Made by a program: the position numbers and the translations under genes
Assembly (NCBI GenBank): GCA_963703605.1
Contig: CAVPFC010000058.1
Coordinates: 1-64,000 of the forward strand
Direction of reading: 5' to 3'
Origin: DASXKD01 sp963703605
Lineage (GTDB): Bacteria; Actinomycetota; Actinomycetes; Streptosporangiales; Streptosporangiaceae
Length of the DNA: 64,000 bases
Part shown: positions 46,114-54,758 of the stretch, one piece after another
How the letters are laid out: each line of letters opens with the position of its first letter
Numbering within the stretch: position 1 is the first letter of the stretch
Notes under the pieces: generated by a model
Databases searched by the model: none
What the model was told of the DNA's origin: nothing
What the model saw: only the letters and a program-made list of their open reading frames with translations

Positions 46114-47426
46114 GGGCCATCGCCGACGTGAGCGTCGGGCGGCTGCGCGGTCTCGCGCCTGCGCCAGTCACCGGGCAGCGTCACCTCGAGCACGTCGTCG
46201 ACCGTGATGAGGCCGATCATGTGCCGCCGCTCGTCCACGACCGGGATCGTGATCAGGTTGTAGTCGCTCATCAGGACGGCGACGTCCACCACGTCGGTGT
46301 CGGCGCCCACCCGGACCGGGTCGTCGTCAGACACCTCGGACAGCGCGGCCTGCGGATCCGCCTGGAGGAGGCTGACGACGGTGGCGACGCCGCGCAGGTA
46401 CCCGTCCTCGTCCACCGCGTGGACGCTGGTGAGCGCCTCGGGCTGGAGCGTCCGTGACTGCCCCACGCCCGCGAGCGCCTCGCTGACCCGGGCGGTCGGG
46501 GCCAGGGCCAGGAAGTCGACCCCCATCAGGCCGCCGGCGCTCGTCGGGTTGAAACCCATGAGCGTCAGCACTTTGGTCCGCTGCCCGGGCGGCAACAGGT
46601 CGAGCACGGGCTGGCGCCGGGCCTGGGGCAGCTCAGCGACCGCGTCCGCGGCGTCGTCGGCGCGCATCCTGCTGAGCACCTCGGCGATCTCCGCGTCGGT
46701 GCGGGCGCCGAGCAGGCGGGTGGCGAGATCCTCGTCCAGTTCCTCGAACACGTCGGCCTCGAGCTCAGGGTCCTCGTGTACGTGCCCGAGGATCTCCGAC
46801 TCCTCCTCCTTCGACGCCTCCTCGATGAGGTCGGCGATCTGGGCCGGCTTCAGCCCGCGGATGCGGGCGAACGGGTTGCGCAGCGTCGCGCTGCTGGTGT
46901 GACCGATGAGCGGCTCGAAGGCCGCCCACTCCCGGAACGACTGCCCCTCCTGCTCGCCGCCGCGGCCGAACAGCGCGCTCAGGCCGCCGCGCCGGCGGTG
47001 GGTGTCGACCCCGGTGAGCACCCACTCCCCGTTCCGCTGCTCCAGTTCCAGATCCGCCGCCTTGATCAGGTGCGCGGTCTCCACGTCGATGAGCCGGTGG
47101 CCGAGGACATCGGCCCGGAGCATGACCTCGCCCGGGCGGCGCTCGAACTGGCGCAGGTCGAGCTTGGCGCTGGAGAGCTTGAGCACCTCGCCGTCGAAGG
47201 AGCTGACCTGCTCCATCGGCACGAACACCTCGCGGCCGCCGACGCTGGCCACCCCGCCTATCACCAGCGGCAGCTCCGAACCGCGCAGCCGGACGACAAC
47301 GTCGGACAGCCGCCCCAGCGACTGGCCACCCCGGTCGGTGATCGGGCGCCTGAGAAGCTCAGACAGGTGGATCGTGCGCACGTCGCCTGCTTGCGGGGCC
47401 GGGGCGGCGGGCGGTGTCGTCGTCAT
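46110..47426 (-). CDS. Soluble PRC-barrel, MgtE_N and CBS protein (Mg2+-sensor-like)
   Basis: 438 residues without membrane helices. Domains in order: a PRC-barrel pair (about 15-155), a helical MgtE N-domain (about 180-305, with EEESEILGHVHEDPELEADVFEEL and the LARLPxxxRxxVLxLL-like LPQARRQPVLDLLPPGQRTKVLTLM), and a CBS pair (about 310-420, with IPVVDERRHMIGLITVDDVL). In MgtE these two parts form the cytosolic Mg2+ sensor that closes the channel; here the channel part is absent. The gene overlaps the NRAMP-like transporter by 4 nt, so it probably senses Mg2+ and gates or stabilises that protein. RBS GGGGAG upstream of the ATG. Confidence 0.88.
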   Translation of the reverse strand: MTTTPPAAPAPQAGDVRTIHLSELLRRPITDRGGQSLGRLSDVVVRLRGSELPLVIGGVASVGGREVFVPMEQVSSFDGEVLKLSSAKLDLRQFERRPGEVMLRADVLGHRLIDVETAHLIKAADLELEQRNGEWVLTGVDTHRRRGGLSALFGRGGEQEGQSFREWAAFEPLIGHTSSATLRNPFARIRGLKPAQIADLIEEASKEEESEILGHVHEDPELEADVFEELDEDLATRLLGARTDAEIAEVLSRMRADDAADAVAELPQARRQPVLDLLPPGQRTKVLTLMGFNPTSAGGLMGVDFLALAPTARVSEALAGVGQSRTLQPEALTSVHAVDEDGYLRGVATVVSLLQADPQAALSEVSDDDPVRVGADTDVVDVAVLMSDYNLITIPVVDERRHMIGLITVDDVLEVTLPGDWRRRETAQPPDAHVGDGP

Positions 47427-47817
47427 GAATCGAGCATCTCCCCTCGGCTGACCGCCTGGGCGCTCGTGGATCCACCACCGGCCGCAAGGGCCTCCCGGAC
47501 GGCAGACACGACAGTCCTAGCCGATCAGCATGACGGTCAAACCACAACGAATACTGGCAGGCGCCGGGGTGAACAGGGGATGGCCTGTGCGTAGCGCCGC
47601 GGCCCCCTGACTTTGGTTTCCCCGGCCGTGACGTTTAGCCTTGATCAAACAGGCGAGACGAGGGAGGTGCGGTCGTGCTCGACGATCCATGCAGTACAAC
47701 CACGGCGAGCGCGGCTATCACCAGGGGCCGGGCCGCCAGAGGCCGCCCGTCCCCATCCCTACGCCTGCCGGGCCTTCCCGGGTAACACCCGGATCGGCCG
47801 GCGCCCAGGAGGTTGCC
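47427..47817. promoter_or_regulatory. 391-nt divergent promoter region of the two sensor-transporter operons
   Basis: No gene is evident. It must hold the promoters of both operons and is long enough for leader RNA. An in-frame upstream extension of the right-hand gene (ATG at 47692) lacks a ribosome-binding site. I looked for the conserved core of an M-box magnesium riboswitch and did not see it. A -10-like TACAAC lies at about 47697. Confidence 0.4.
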
Positions 47818-49209
47818 GTGTCCGATCGGCACTTTCTCTCCCGGCCCCGGGGGCCAGCCAGGCGGGCCCCGGACGGTCACGACGGCGCCGCCGCCCACCT
47901 GTTCGGCGGCGTCTCCCAGCGGCTGATGACTTCCCGGCAGGTGCGGCAGAACATCATCTCGCTCGTCGGCCTGGACGGCTGCCCGGTGCTCAACCACCTG
48001 GGCGACGAGGTGGGGCACCTCGTCGACGTGGTGGCCCGGGTTGGCGGCGGCGAAGATTACCCGGCGGTGACCGGGATCGTGGTCCGCGTCGGCCGCCGGC
48101 GCGCGTACCTGGACGCGGCGGCGATCGACCGGGTCGACCGGCGTTCGGTCACGCTGCGCACGGCCCGGATGGACCTGCGCGAGTTCCAGCGCCGCGAAGG
48201 TGAGGTGCTGCTGTCCCGGGACATCCTCGACCACCAGCTCGTGGACACCGAGCAGATCCAGGTGATCAGGGCGGCCGACCTGTACCTGGCCCAGGTCGGC
48301 GACCAGGTCCGGCTCGTAGGTGTGGACGTGAGCCTGCAAACGCTGCTGCGGCGGCTCGGGCCCAAGCGGTTCCGCTGGCACCCCACCCCGGACCGGGTGA
48401 TCGACTGGGCCTCGATCGAGTCGTTCGGCGAGGACTCGCCCGAGGAGCCCGCCGCGGTGAAGCTGCGGGCCCCGAACGCGGCGCTGCGCCGGCTGCGCCC
48501 CGCGGAACTCGCGGACGTCCTGGAGGCGCTGGGGCGGCCGGGCCGGAAGGAGCTGCTGGCCAGCCTGGACCACGACCTGGCCGCCGACGCGCTGGAGGAG
48601 ATGGAGCCCGACGAGCTGACCGCGCTGCTGCGGGAGATGGAGCCGGCTCAGGCCGCCGACCTGGTCGCCAGGATGGAACCGGACGAGGCGGCGGAGGCGC
48701 TGCGCGAGCTGCCCACCGACGAGCAGGCCCAGCTGCTGGCCCGGATGCCGCCCGCCACCCAGCGGGAGCTCGCCCGCCTGCTCGGCTACCCGGCCGATGA
48801 GGCCGGTGGCGTGATGACCACGGTGATCGCCTGCGCCAGCCCCGCGGAGACCGTCGAGGAGGTGCGGAAGCGGCTGGTGAAGCTCGCCAAGCACCAGACC
48901 GAGATCGACTCGGTGGCGGTGCTCGACGCCGAGGGCCGGGTGATCGGCGACGTGTCCGCCTTCGACCTGCTGGTCAACAAGGCCGGCAAGGCGCTCGCGG
49001 ACGTGATCGATCCGGAGAACCCCCCGGTCACCCTGCGCCCCGACGCCGACCTGGACACGGTTGCCACCGAGATGGTGGAGTCGCGGCGCTCGTCGCTGCT
49101 TGTGGTGGACGACGAGGGCAAGCCGCTGGGCCGGATCCTGGCCGACGACATCCTCGACGCGCTGGTGCCCGGCCACGGGCGCCTGCACTTCCCGAGGCTC
49201 TTGCAGTGA
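47818..49209 (+). CDS. Second PRC-barrel, MgtE_N and CBS protein (Mg2+-sensor-like)
   Basis: 463 residues; GTG with AGGAGG 5 nt upstream. Same layout as the divergent paralogue: PRC-barrel part (SLVGLDGCPVLNHLGDEVGHLVDVVAR onward), MgtE_N helical repeat (LHRRLRPAELADVLEALG-like, then DLAADALEEMEPDELTALLREMEPAQAADLVARMEPDEAAEALREL) and two CBS motifs (VIGDVSAFDLLVNK, SLLVVDDEGKPLGRILADDILDAL). The MgtE_N acidic residues that bind Mg2+ are plentiful. It has no membrane part. The stop overlaps the GTG of the following NRAMP gene (GTGA). Confidence 0.88.
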   Translation: MSDRHFLSRPRGPARRAPDGHDGAAAHLFGGVSQRLMTSRQVRQNIISLVGLDGCPVLNHLGDEVGHLVDVVARVGGGEDYPAVTGIVVRVGRRRAYLDAAAIDRVDRRSVTLRTARMDLREFQRREGEVLLSRDILDHQLVDTEQIQVIRAADLYLAQVGDQVRLVGVDVSLQTLLRRLGPKRFRWHPTPDRVIDWASIESFGEDSPEEPAAVKLRAPNAALRRLRPAELADVLEALGRPGRKELLASLDHDLAADALEEMEPDELTALLREMEPAQAADLVARMEPDEAAEALRELPTDEQAQLLARMPPATQRELARLLGYPADEAGGVMTTVIACASPAETVEEVRKRLVKLAKHQTEIDSVAVLDAEGRVIGDVSAFDLLVNKAGKALADVIDPENPPVTLRPDADLDTVATEMVESRRSSLLVVDDEGKPLGRILADDILDALVPGHGRLHFPRLLQ

Positions 49210-50624
49210 GCGCCGGGCGCGAGGAGGCTGACCAAGCGCCAGGCGGAGCGGAACAGGCCACGGTGCCGGAGGTGCGCCAGGCGCTCGATACCGAGGCCCG
49301 TCTGGCGCCGCCGAGCTCGCGGGCGGCCGCGTCCTGGGCGGGCCTGACGACGCTGACCCGGATCCGCATCGGCGGGGTGCGGCTGACCCGGGTGCGCAAG
49401 AGCCGGATCTTCCTGTTCCTCGCCATCCTGGGCCCCGGAGTCGTCGCCGCCAACGCCGGGAACGACGCGGCCGGGATCGCCACCTACGCGTCCGCCGGCT
49501 CCCAGTTCGTGTACCGGACCTTGTTCTTCATGGTGCTGGTCACCGTGGCCCTGGTGCTGGTGCAGGAGATGGCGGTCCGGCTCGGCACCTACACGGGCAA
49601 GGGGCTGGCGGCGCTGATCAGGGAACAGTTCAGCCTGCGGTTCACCGCGCTGGCGCTGGGCTGCGTGCTGCTGGCCAACACCGGCCTGGTGGTCTCGGAG
49701 TTCGCCGGGATCGGTGCCGCCTTCGGGCTGCTCGGCGTCAGCCGGTACATCATCATCCCGATAGCGGCCGTCGCCATCTGGGCGCTCGTGCTATTCGGCT
49801 CCTACCGTTATGCGGAACGAATCTTCCTGGTGATGTCGCTGGCCTTTCTCGCCTACCCGGTCGCGGCGATCCTCGGCCATCCGGACTGGTCGGCGGTCGG
49901 GGTCAACCTGGTGGTGCCGCACTTCGAGTACTCCAAGGCGTACCTGCTGCTGGGGGTCGCGCTGATCGGGACCACGGTGAGCCCGTACATGCAGCTCTAC
50001 GCGGCCGCGGGCGTGGTCGACAAGGGCGCCGACCCGGCCGACTACCCGCGCGCCCGGATCGACGCCGTAGCCGGCGCGCTCTTCGCCTGCGTCGTGTCCA
50101 TCACCATCATCATCGCGACCGCCGCGGCCATCGGCGGGACCGGGCCGCTGACCTCGGCCTCCGAGGCGGCCAAAGCGCTCAAGCCGGTCGCCGGGGCCGG
50201 GGCCGAGTATCTGTTCGCGCTCGGCCTCATCGGAGCGTCCGCGCTGGCCGGGGCGATAGTCCCGCTGTCGAGCGCCTACGCGATCAGCGAGGCGGTAGGC
50301 GTGGAGCGCTCGGTGTCCCGCCGGTTCACCGAGGCGCGGCTGTTTCTCGGGCTGTTCACCGTGCAGGTCATCATCGGCGCCTCGCTGGCGCTGACCCACA
50401 TCAACCTCATCACGTTGCTGATCGGCACCCAGGTGCTCCAGGGCATCGTCACCCCGGTCATCCTCGTTTACATCCTGATCCTCACCAACCGGCGCAGCGT
50501 GCTCGGGAAGGCCGCGAACAAGCCGGTGTTCCGGATCGTGGCGACGGTATGCGTCGCCGGCATCTCGGTGATGAGCCTGCTGCTGCTCGGCTCGACCGTG
50601 CTCGGCTTCTTCGGCATAGGCTGA
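49206..50624 (+). CDS. Second NRAMP-superfamily transporter, magnesium-type metal site
   Basis: 472 residues, about 11 membrane helices and a short N-terminal tail. Helix 1 reads NAGNDAAG where ordinary NRAMP has DPGN, and helix 6 reads GTTVSPYMQLYAAAG where MPH would be, so the Met ligand is Ser. These changes are as expected for NRAMP relatives that carry Mg2+ rather than Mn2+ or Fe2+. It is coupled to the preceding sensor gene by a GTGA overlap. The two operons have diverged clearly in sequence, so they may have different affinities or roles. Confidence 0.86.
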   Translation: MSAGREEADQAPGGAEQATVPEVRQALDTEARLAPPSSRAAASWAGLTTLTRIRIGGVRLTRVRKSRIFLFLAILGPGVVAANAGNDAAGIATYASAGSQFVYRTLFFMVLVTVALVLVQEMAVRLGTYTGKGLAALIREQFSLRFTALALGCVLLANTGLVVSEFAGIGAAFGLLGVSRYIIIPIAAVAIWALVLFGSYRYAERIFLVMSLAFLAYPVAAILGHPDWSAVGVNLVVPHFEYSKAYLLLGVALIGTTVSPYMQLYAAAGVVDKGADPADYPRARIDAVAGALFACVVSITIIIATAAAIGGTGPLTSASEAAKALKPVAGAGAEYLFALGLIGASALAGAIVPLSSAYAISEAVGVERSVSRRFTEARLFLGLFTVQVIIGASLALTHINLITLLIGTQVLQGIVTPVILVYILILTNRRSVLGKAANKPVFRIVATVCVAGISVMSLLLLGSTVLGFFGIG

Positions 50625-50881
50625 GCCCGCGCTCATCTCGTTGCGGGTGTCATCCGGACCTCCGCGGCCACATTGATGATCTTGACAGATTCTTAACGCG
50701 TAGGTCAGCAACCTTGACGCCGCCTTAGCGCCTTCGGCGGGCAACCGCGCTTAGCGTTGTGCCAGGGATTGGGCATGAGCCGGGTCCCTGGCCGGTTTCA
50801 GCCCGCCCTCATGGTCAAGAGCGCTGGCAGGCGGTGGTATTAAGGCCACGACAGGGACAGCGACGGACAGGACGTGCGGAC

Positions 50882-53578
50882 GTGGCGCTAGGCAGGGCAG
50901 TCGGGCTCCTCTCGGGCAGCGGCAGCCAGCGGGAGAGTTTCGGGTACTCGGTGAAGCGCCGACTGCTCGGCCCGCCGCTCGTGAACGAGCAGCTGAGCGA
51001 GGAACGGCTGTCCCAGCCGCTTGCGCTGGGCGTGCTCTCTTGCGACGGGATCTCGTCGGCCAACTATGGATCCGAACTCATCCTGCACGAACTGCTGCCG
51101 TTCTTCGGCCTGGCCGCGTTCACCATCCTGCTGCCGATGACCGGGGTGATCCTGCTCGGTGTCGCGCTGGTGGTGCTCTCCTACCGCGAGGTGGTGACGG
51201 TCTACACCCGGGCCGGCGGCTCCTACGTGGTGGCCCGGGAGAACTTCGGCCCGCGCGTGGCACAGGTGGCCGCCGTGGCCCTCATGGTCGACTACATCGT
51301 CACGGTGGCGGTGCAGAACGCCGCGGGCAGCGCGGCGATCATCTCCACGTTCCCGGCGCTGGGCAGGCCGCTGGGGGACACCACGACCCTGCTGCTCATC
51401 TCGGTCGCGGCGACCCTGTTGATGGCCTACGTGAACCTGCGCGGGGTCAGGGAGAACGGCAAGACGTTCGCGCTGCCGACCTACCTGTTCTCCGGCTCGG
51501 TCGGCCTGATGATCATCGTCGGCCTGGCCCGCGAGGCGTTCGGCGGGCTGGGGCATGTTGCCTGGCATTCGGGTACGGTTTCCGTCGGGCACTGGAACAA
51601 CCTGTGGACGTTCGCCGCCATCTTCTTCCTGGGCCGCGCGTTCGCGAACGGTGGCTCGTCGCTGACGGGGATCGAGGCCGTGTCCAACGCGGTGAGTGCG
51701 CTGCGGCCGCCCGAGGGCAAACACGCCCGGCAGATCCTGGTCACCCAGGGCAGCATCGTCGCGTTCCTGATCGCCGGCATCTCCTGGATGGCGCACGTCA
51801 CGCATGCGGTCCCCTACGTAAGTGGTGTCCCCACCGTGGTGTCCCAGGAGGCCAAGCTCATCTTCGGGCCTTCCTTCCTAGGCCACTTCATGTTCTTCCT
51901 GGTCCAGGCGGGGGCCATCACGATCCTGTTCACCGGCGGCAACACCAGCTTCAGCGGCTTCCCGTTCCTGACCAGCTTCGTAGCCGAGGACTCGTTCCTC
52001 CCCCGCTGGCTGTCCAAGCGCGGCCACCGGCTGGTCTTCTCCAACGGGATCGTCCTGCTGACCTTGCTGGCCGTCGCCCTGCTCGTGGTGGTCGGGGCCA
52101 ACACCAACAACCTGGTGCCGTTCTACGCGATCGGCGTGTTCACCGGGTTCTCGATGGCCGGGTTCGGTATGGCGAGGTACCACCGGCGGACCAAGGAGAC
52201 CGCCTGGCGGCGGCGGCTGGTCATCAACTTCGTCGGCGGAGTGTATACCGCGCTGGTCGTCGTGATCTTCGCGGTCGTGAAGTTCACCGAGGGCGCCTGG
52301 CTGGTCATCGTGGTGTTCCCGATCGCGGTGTTCGCCTTCATCCGGCTGAACCGCGAGTACGGGATGGAAGCCGAAGTGCTCAACAAGATCGGCGACAGGC
52401 CCCGGCCGCCCGAGCCGCCGAACTACCCCAAGCGCACGGTGTACGTGCTGGTCGACAGCTTCGACCTGGCCACCCTCGCGGCGCTGCGGTACGCGCGCAG
52501 CCTGAAGCCGACCACACTGCGGGCGGTGCACTTCGTCATCGACACCGCGCAGGCGGACCAGTTGCGGGAGGAGTGGATGCGGGCCGACCGGGGCGTGGTG
52601 CTGGACTTCATCGACTGCCCCGACCGGAGGCTGGTCAGGTGCGCCGTCGAACTGGTCAGCGCCGAGGCCGACCTGCCCGGCGTGCACGTCACCGCCGTGC
52701 TGCCCCGGCGCAGCTACTCACCGTTGCTCGGCAGGCTGCTGCATGACCGGACCGCCGACAAGATCGCTGGCGCGGTCAGCCGGATCCCGCACTCGGTCGC
52801 CACCATCGTGCCGTTCGACGTGCAAAGCCGGCTCGAGGTGCTGCACGCACGCCAAGTGGCCCAGGCCGCCGAGCAGGCCGCGCCCCAGCCGACCGTGACC
52901 GAGCTTGCCGCCGCCACTGTCCGCAAGGAGCAGGAGGCCAGTACGGCCAGGGCCGGCGCGGCCGCGACGGCGGACGGCCCCGGGACGGCCACGGCCGGGA
53001 CGGCCCCGGCCGGGACGGCACCCGCCACGGCCGGCTCTGCCGGGAGCAAGGCACCCGATGGCGCCACCGGCACCCCGGGGGGAACGGGAGCCGCGGCCGC
53101 CGGAGCCGGAGCGGCGGGACGCGAGGACGGCGAGCCCGGGGCGCCCGTCCCCCCGGCGTCCTCGGTGCGCGGGCTGCTGCGCGGCCGGCGCCCCCGGCAG
53201 CGTGGCGAGGCACCCGGGCCGGCCGCCCCCGCCGGGCCCAAGGCCAGCTACGACCGGCCCGCCCCGTCCCCGGGGGTCAACCCGATCGGCGGCATCAACG
53301 CACCCGGGCGGGCCACGGTCGAGGGACGGGTCCGGGCCGTCGAGATCCGCCCGGTGGAGCGGAGTTCGGTGCTGGCCGTCGAGATCTCCGACTCGACCGG
53401 CGACCTGACCGCGCTGTTCTACGGCCGGACACACATCCCGGGCCTCATCTGCGGGTCGAAGGTGCGCTTCCGGGGGCCGGTCGGCATCCGCGAGGACGGC
53501 CCGATCATGATCAACCCCGCCTACGAACTGCTTGCCACCGGCGGGGAATCTCCGCCGCGCAGGGAAGATTCAAGATAA
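50882..53578 (+). CDS. KimA-like APC potassium transporter fused to a C-terminal OB-fold domain
   Basis: 898 residues from a GTG with AGGA upstream (GTG at 50952 is an alternative). About 12 membrane helices of the KimA-type APC group, with VLSCDGISSANYGSELILHE near the N-terminus; a cytosolic USP-like domain follows (YPKRTVYVLVDSFDLATLAALRYA to SVATIVPFDVQ). Then a disordered Ala/Gly/Thr/Pro linker of about 140 residues leads to an OB-fold of about 75 residues (ATVEGRVRAVEIRPVER, IHIPGLICGSKVRFRG-like, NPAYELL), the domain of mycobacterial Rv2694c, which is a separate small protein there. The frame is open without any break between the two. KimA-type proteins import K+ and are controlled by c-di-AMP; the OB-fold may bind that or nucleic acid. 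Confidence 0.85.
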   Translation: MALGRAVGLLSGSGSQRESFGYSVKRRLLGPPLVNEQLSEERLSQPLALGVLSCDGISSANYGSELILHELLPFFGLAAFTILLPMTGVILLGVALVVLSYREVVTVYTRAGGSYVVARENFGPRVAQVAAVALMVDYIVTVAVQNAAGSAAIISTFPALGRPLGDTTTLLLISVAATLLMAYVNLRGVRENGKTFALPTYLFSGSVGLMIIVGLAREAFGGLGHVAWHSGTVSVGHWNNLWTFAAIFFLGRAFANGGSSLTGIEAVSNAVSALRPPEGKHARQILVTQGSIVAFLIAGISWMAHVTHAVPYVSGVPTVVSQEAKLIFGPSFLGHFMFFLVQAGAITILFTGGNTSFSGFPFLTSFVAEDSFLPRWLSKRGHRLVFSNGIVLLTLLAVALLVVVGANTNNLVPFYAIGVFTGFSMAGFGMARYHRRTKETAWRRRLVINFVGGVYTALVVVIFAVVKFTEGAWLVIVVFPIAVFAFIRLNREYGMEAEVLNKIGDRPRPPEPPNYPKRTVYVLVDSFDLATLAALRYARSLKPTTLRAVHFVIDTAQADQLREEWMRADRGVVLDFIDCPDRRLVRCAVELVSAEADLPGVHVTAVLPRRSYSPLLGRLLHDRTADKIAGAVSRIPHSVATIVPFDVQSRLEVLHARQVAQAAEQAAPQPTVTELAAATVRKEQEASTARAGAAATADGPGTATAGTAPAGTAPATAGSAGSKAPDGATGTPGGTGAAAAGAGAAGREDGEPGAPVPPASSVRGLLRGRRPRQRGEAPGPAAPAGPKASYDRPAPSPGVNPIGGINAPGRATVEGRVRAVEIRPVERSSVLAVEISDSTGDLTALFYGRTHIPGLICGSKVRFRGPVGIREDGPIMINPAYELLATGGESPPRREDSR

Positions 53579-53679
53579 CAGTGCCCGGTAACTACGCTTC
53601 TGCCGCCGGGCGCTCCGCGGGACCCGGCCGCCACGGCTGGCCGGGGCCGCCTGGGCGGTAACGGAAAGGAACGGCAGTC

Positions 53680-54612
53680 ATGGGCGCCGGGCACGGGCAC
53701 GCGCATGGGCCCGCGGGCGGGCTCACCGCGACGGGCCGGCACCGGAAGCAGCTTGCCGCGGTGCTGGCGATCACCGCGGGAATCGCCGCGGCCGAGGTCG
53801 CCGGGGCGATCGTCAGCGGCTCGCTGGTCCTGCTCGCCGACGCCGCGCACATGGCGGCGGACGCCGGCGGCGTCGGGCTGTCGCTGCTGGCCGCCTACAT
53901 GGCCACCCGGCCCGCGACCGACCGGCGGACCTTCGGCTACGCCCGCGCCGAGATCCTGGCCGCGACGGTCAACGCGCTGGTGCTGCTCGCCATGGCCGTG
54001 TTCATCATCGTCGAGGCGGCGCGGCGGATCGCGTCGCCGCCCCCGGTCGGATCCGCGGTAATGGTGATCTTCGGCGTGATCGCGCTGGCCGGCAACGGCG
54101 CCTCGCTGATGCTGCTGCGGCGCGGCCAGGCGGAGAGCATGAACGTGCGCGGCGCCTTCCTCGAGGTCGCCTCGGACACCTTCGGCGCCATCGCGGTGAT
54201 CGTCACCGGCATCGTGGTGGCGACGACCGGCTTCGCGATTGCGGACCCCATCGCGTCCCTGGCCGTGGCGGTGCTCATCCTGCCGCGCACCTGGCGCCTG
54301 CTGCGCGACGCGGTGGACGTGCTGCTCGAGGCGAGCCCGCGCGGCGTCGACCTGACCCAGGTCCGCACGCACATGACCGCGCTGGACGGGGTCGTGGGGG
54401 TGCACGACCTGCACGCCTGGACGATCACCTCGGGGCTTCCCGTGCTGTCCGCGCACGTGGTGGTGGATCCGCTCGTGCTGGCCAACGGCCGCAGCGCGGC
54501 CATGCTGGACGCGCTCCAGGCCTGCCTGCACGGCCACTTCGACGTCGCCCACTCCACCTTCCAGATCGAACCGGCCAGCCACGCCGGCCACGAGCCCTCG
54601 GTGTGCCAGTGA
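53680..54612 (+). CDS. Cation diffusion facilitator (CzcD-like) metal exporter
   Basis: 310 residues with AAGGAA 10 nt before the ATG. It has a His-rich N-terminus (HGHAHG), six membrane helices and a C-terminal cytoplasmic domain (VVGVHDLHAWTITSG, HVVVDP). Metal site A shows HMAADAGG in helix 2, but helix 5 has EVASDTFG, with Glu where many zinc exporters have His. That change could alter the metal choice. It exports a divalent metal in exchange for protons and follows the KimA-like gene on the same strand. Confidence 0.88.
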   Translation: MGAGHGHAHGPAGGLTATGRHRKQLAAVLAITAGIAAAEVAGAIVSGSLVLLADAAHMAADAGGVGLSLLAAYMATRPATDRRTFGYARAEILAATVNALVLLAMAVFIIVEAARRIASPPPVGSAVMVIFGVIALAGNGASLMLLRRGQAESMNVRGAFLEVASDTFGAIAVIVTGIVVATTGFAIADPIASLAVAVLILPRTWRLLRDAVDVLLEASPRGVDLTQVRTHMTALDGVVGVHDLHAWTITSGLPVLSAHVVVDPLVLANGRSAAMLDALQACLHGHFDVAHSTFQIEPASHAGHEPSVCQ

Positions 54613-54758
54613 CTTCGCCCCGGGGCGGGTAGCCCCATCGGCGGGCCAACGGGCCGGAGCAAACACGGCACACGATAGTAAACAGGTATTGCGCCAGCAG
54701 GAGCCTACTGGGTAGTAATAAGGGAAGGCAGCCCGCCCCTGCCCCCGAGGAGGCCGCC

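Noticed and set aside
47427..47817. Possible M-box magnesium riboswitch before the sensor-transporter operons
   Set aside because: I could not find the conserved M-box core; only a covariance-model search could settle it.
50625..50881. Possible c-di-AMP (ydaO-type) riboswitch before the KimA-like gene
   Set aside because: The conserved ydaO core was not recognisable. A TTGACA at 50682 has no -10 element at proper spacing.
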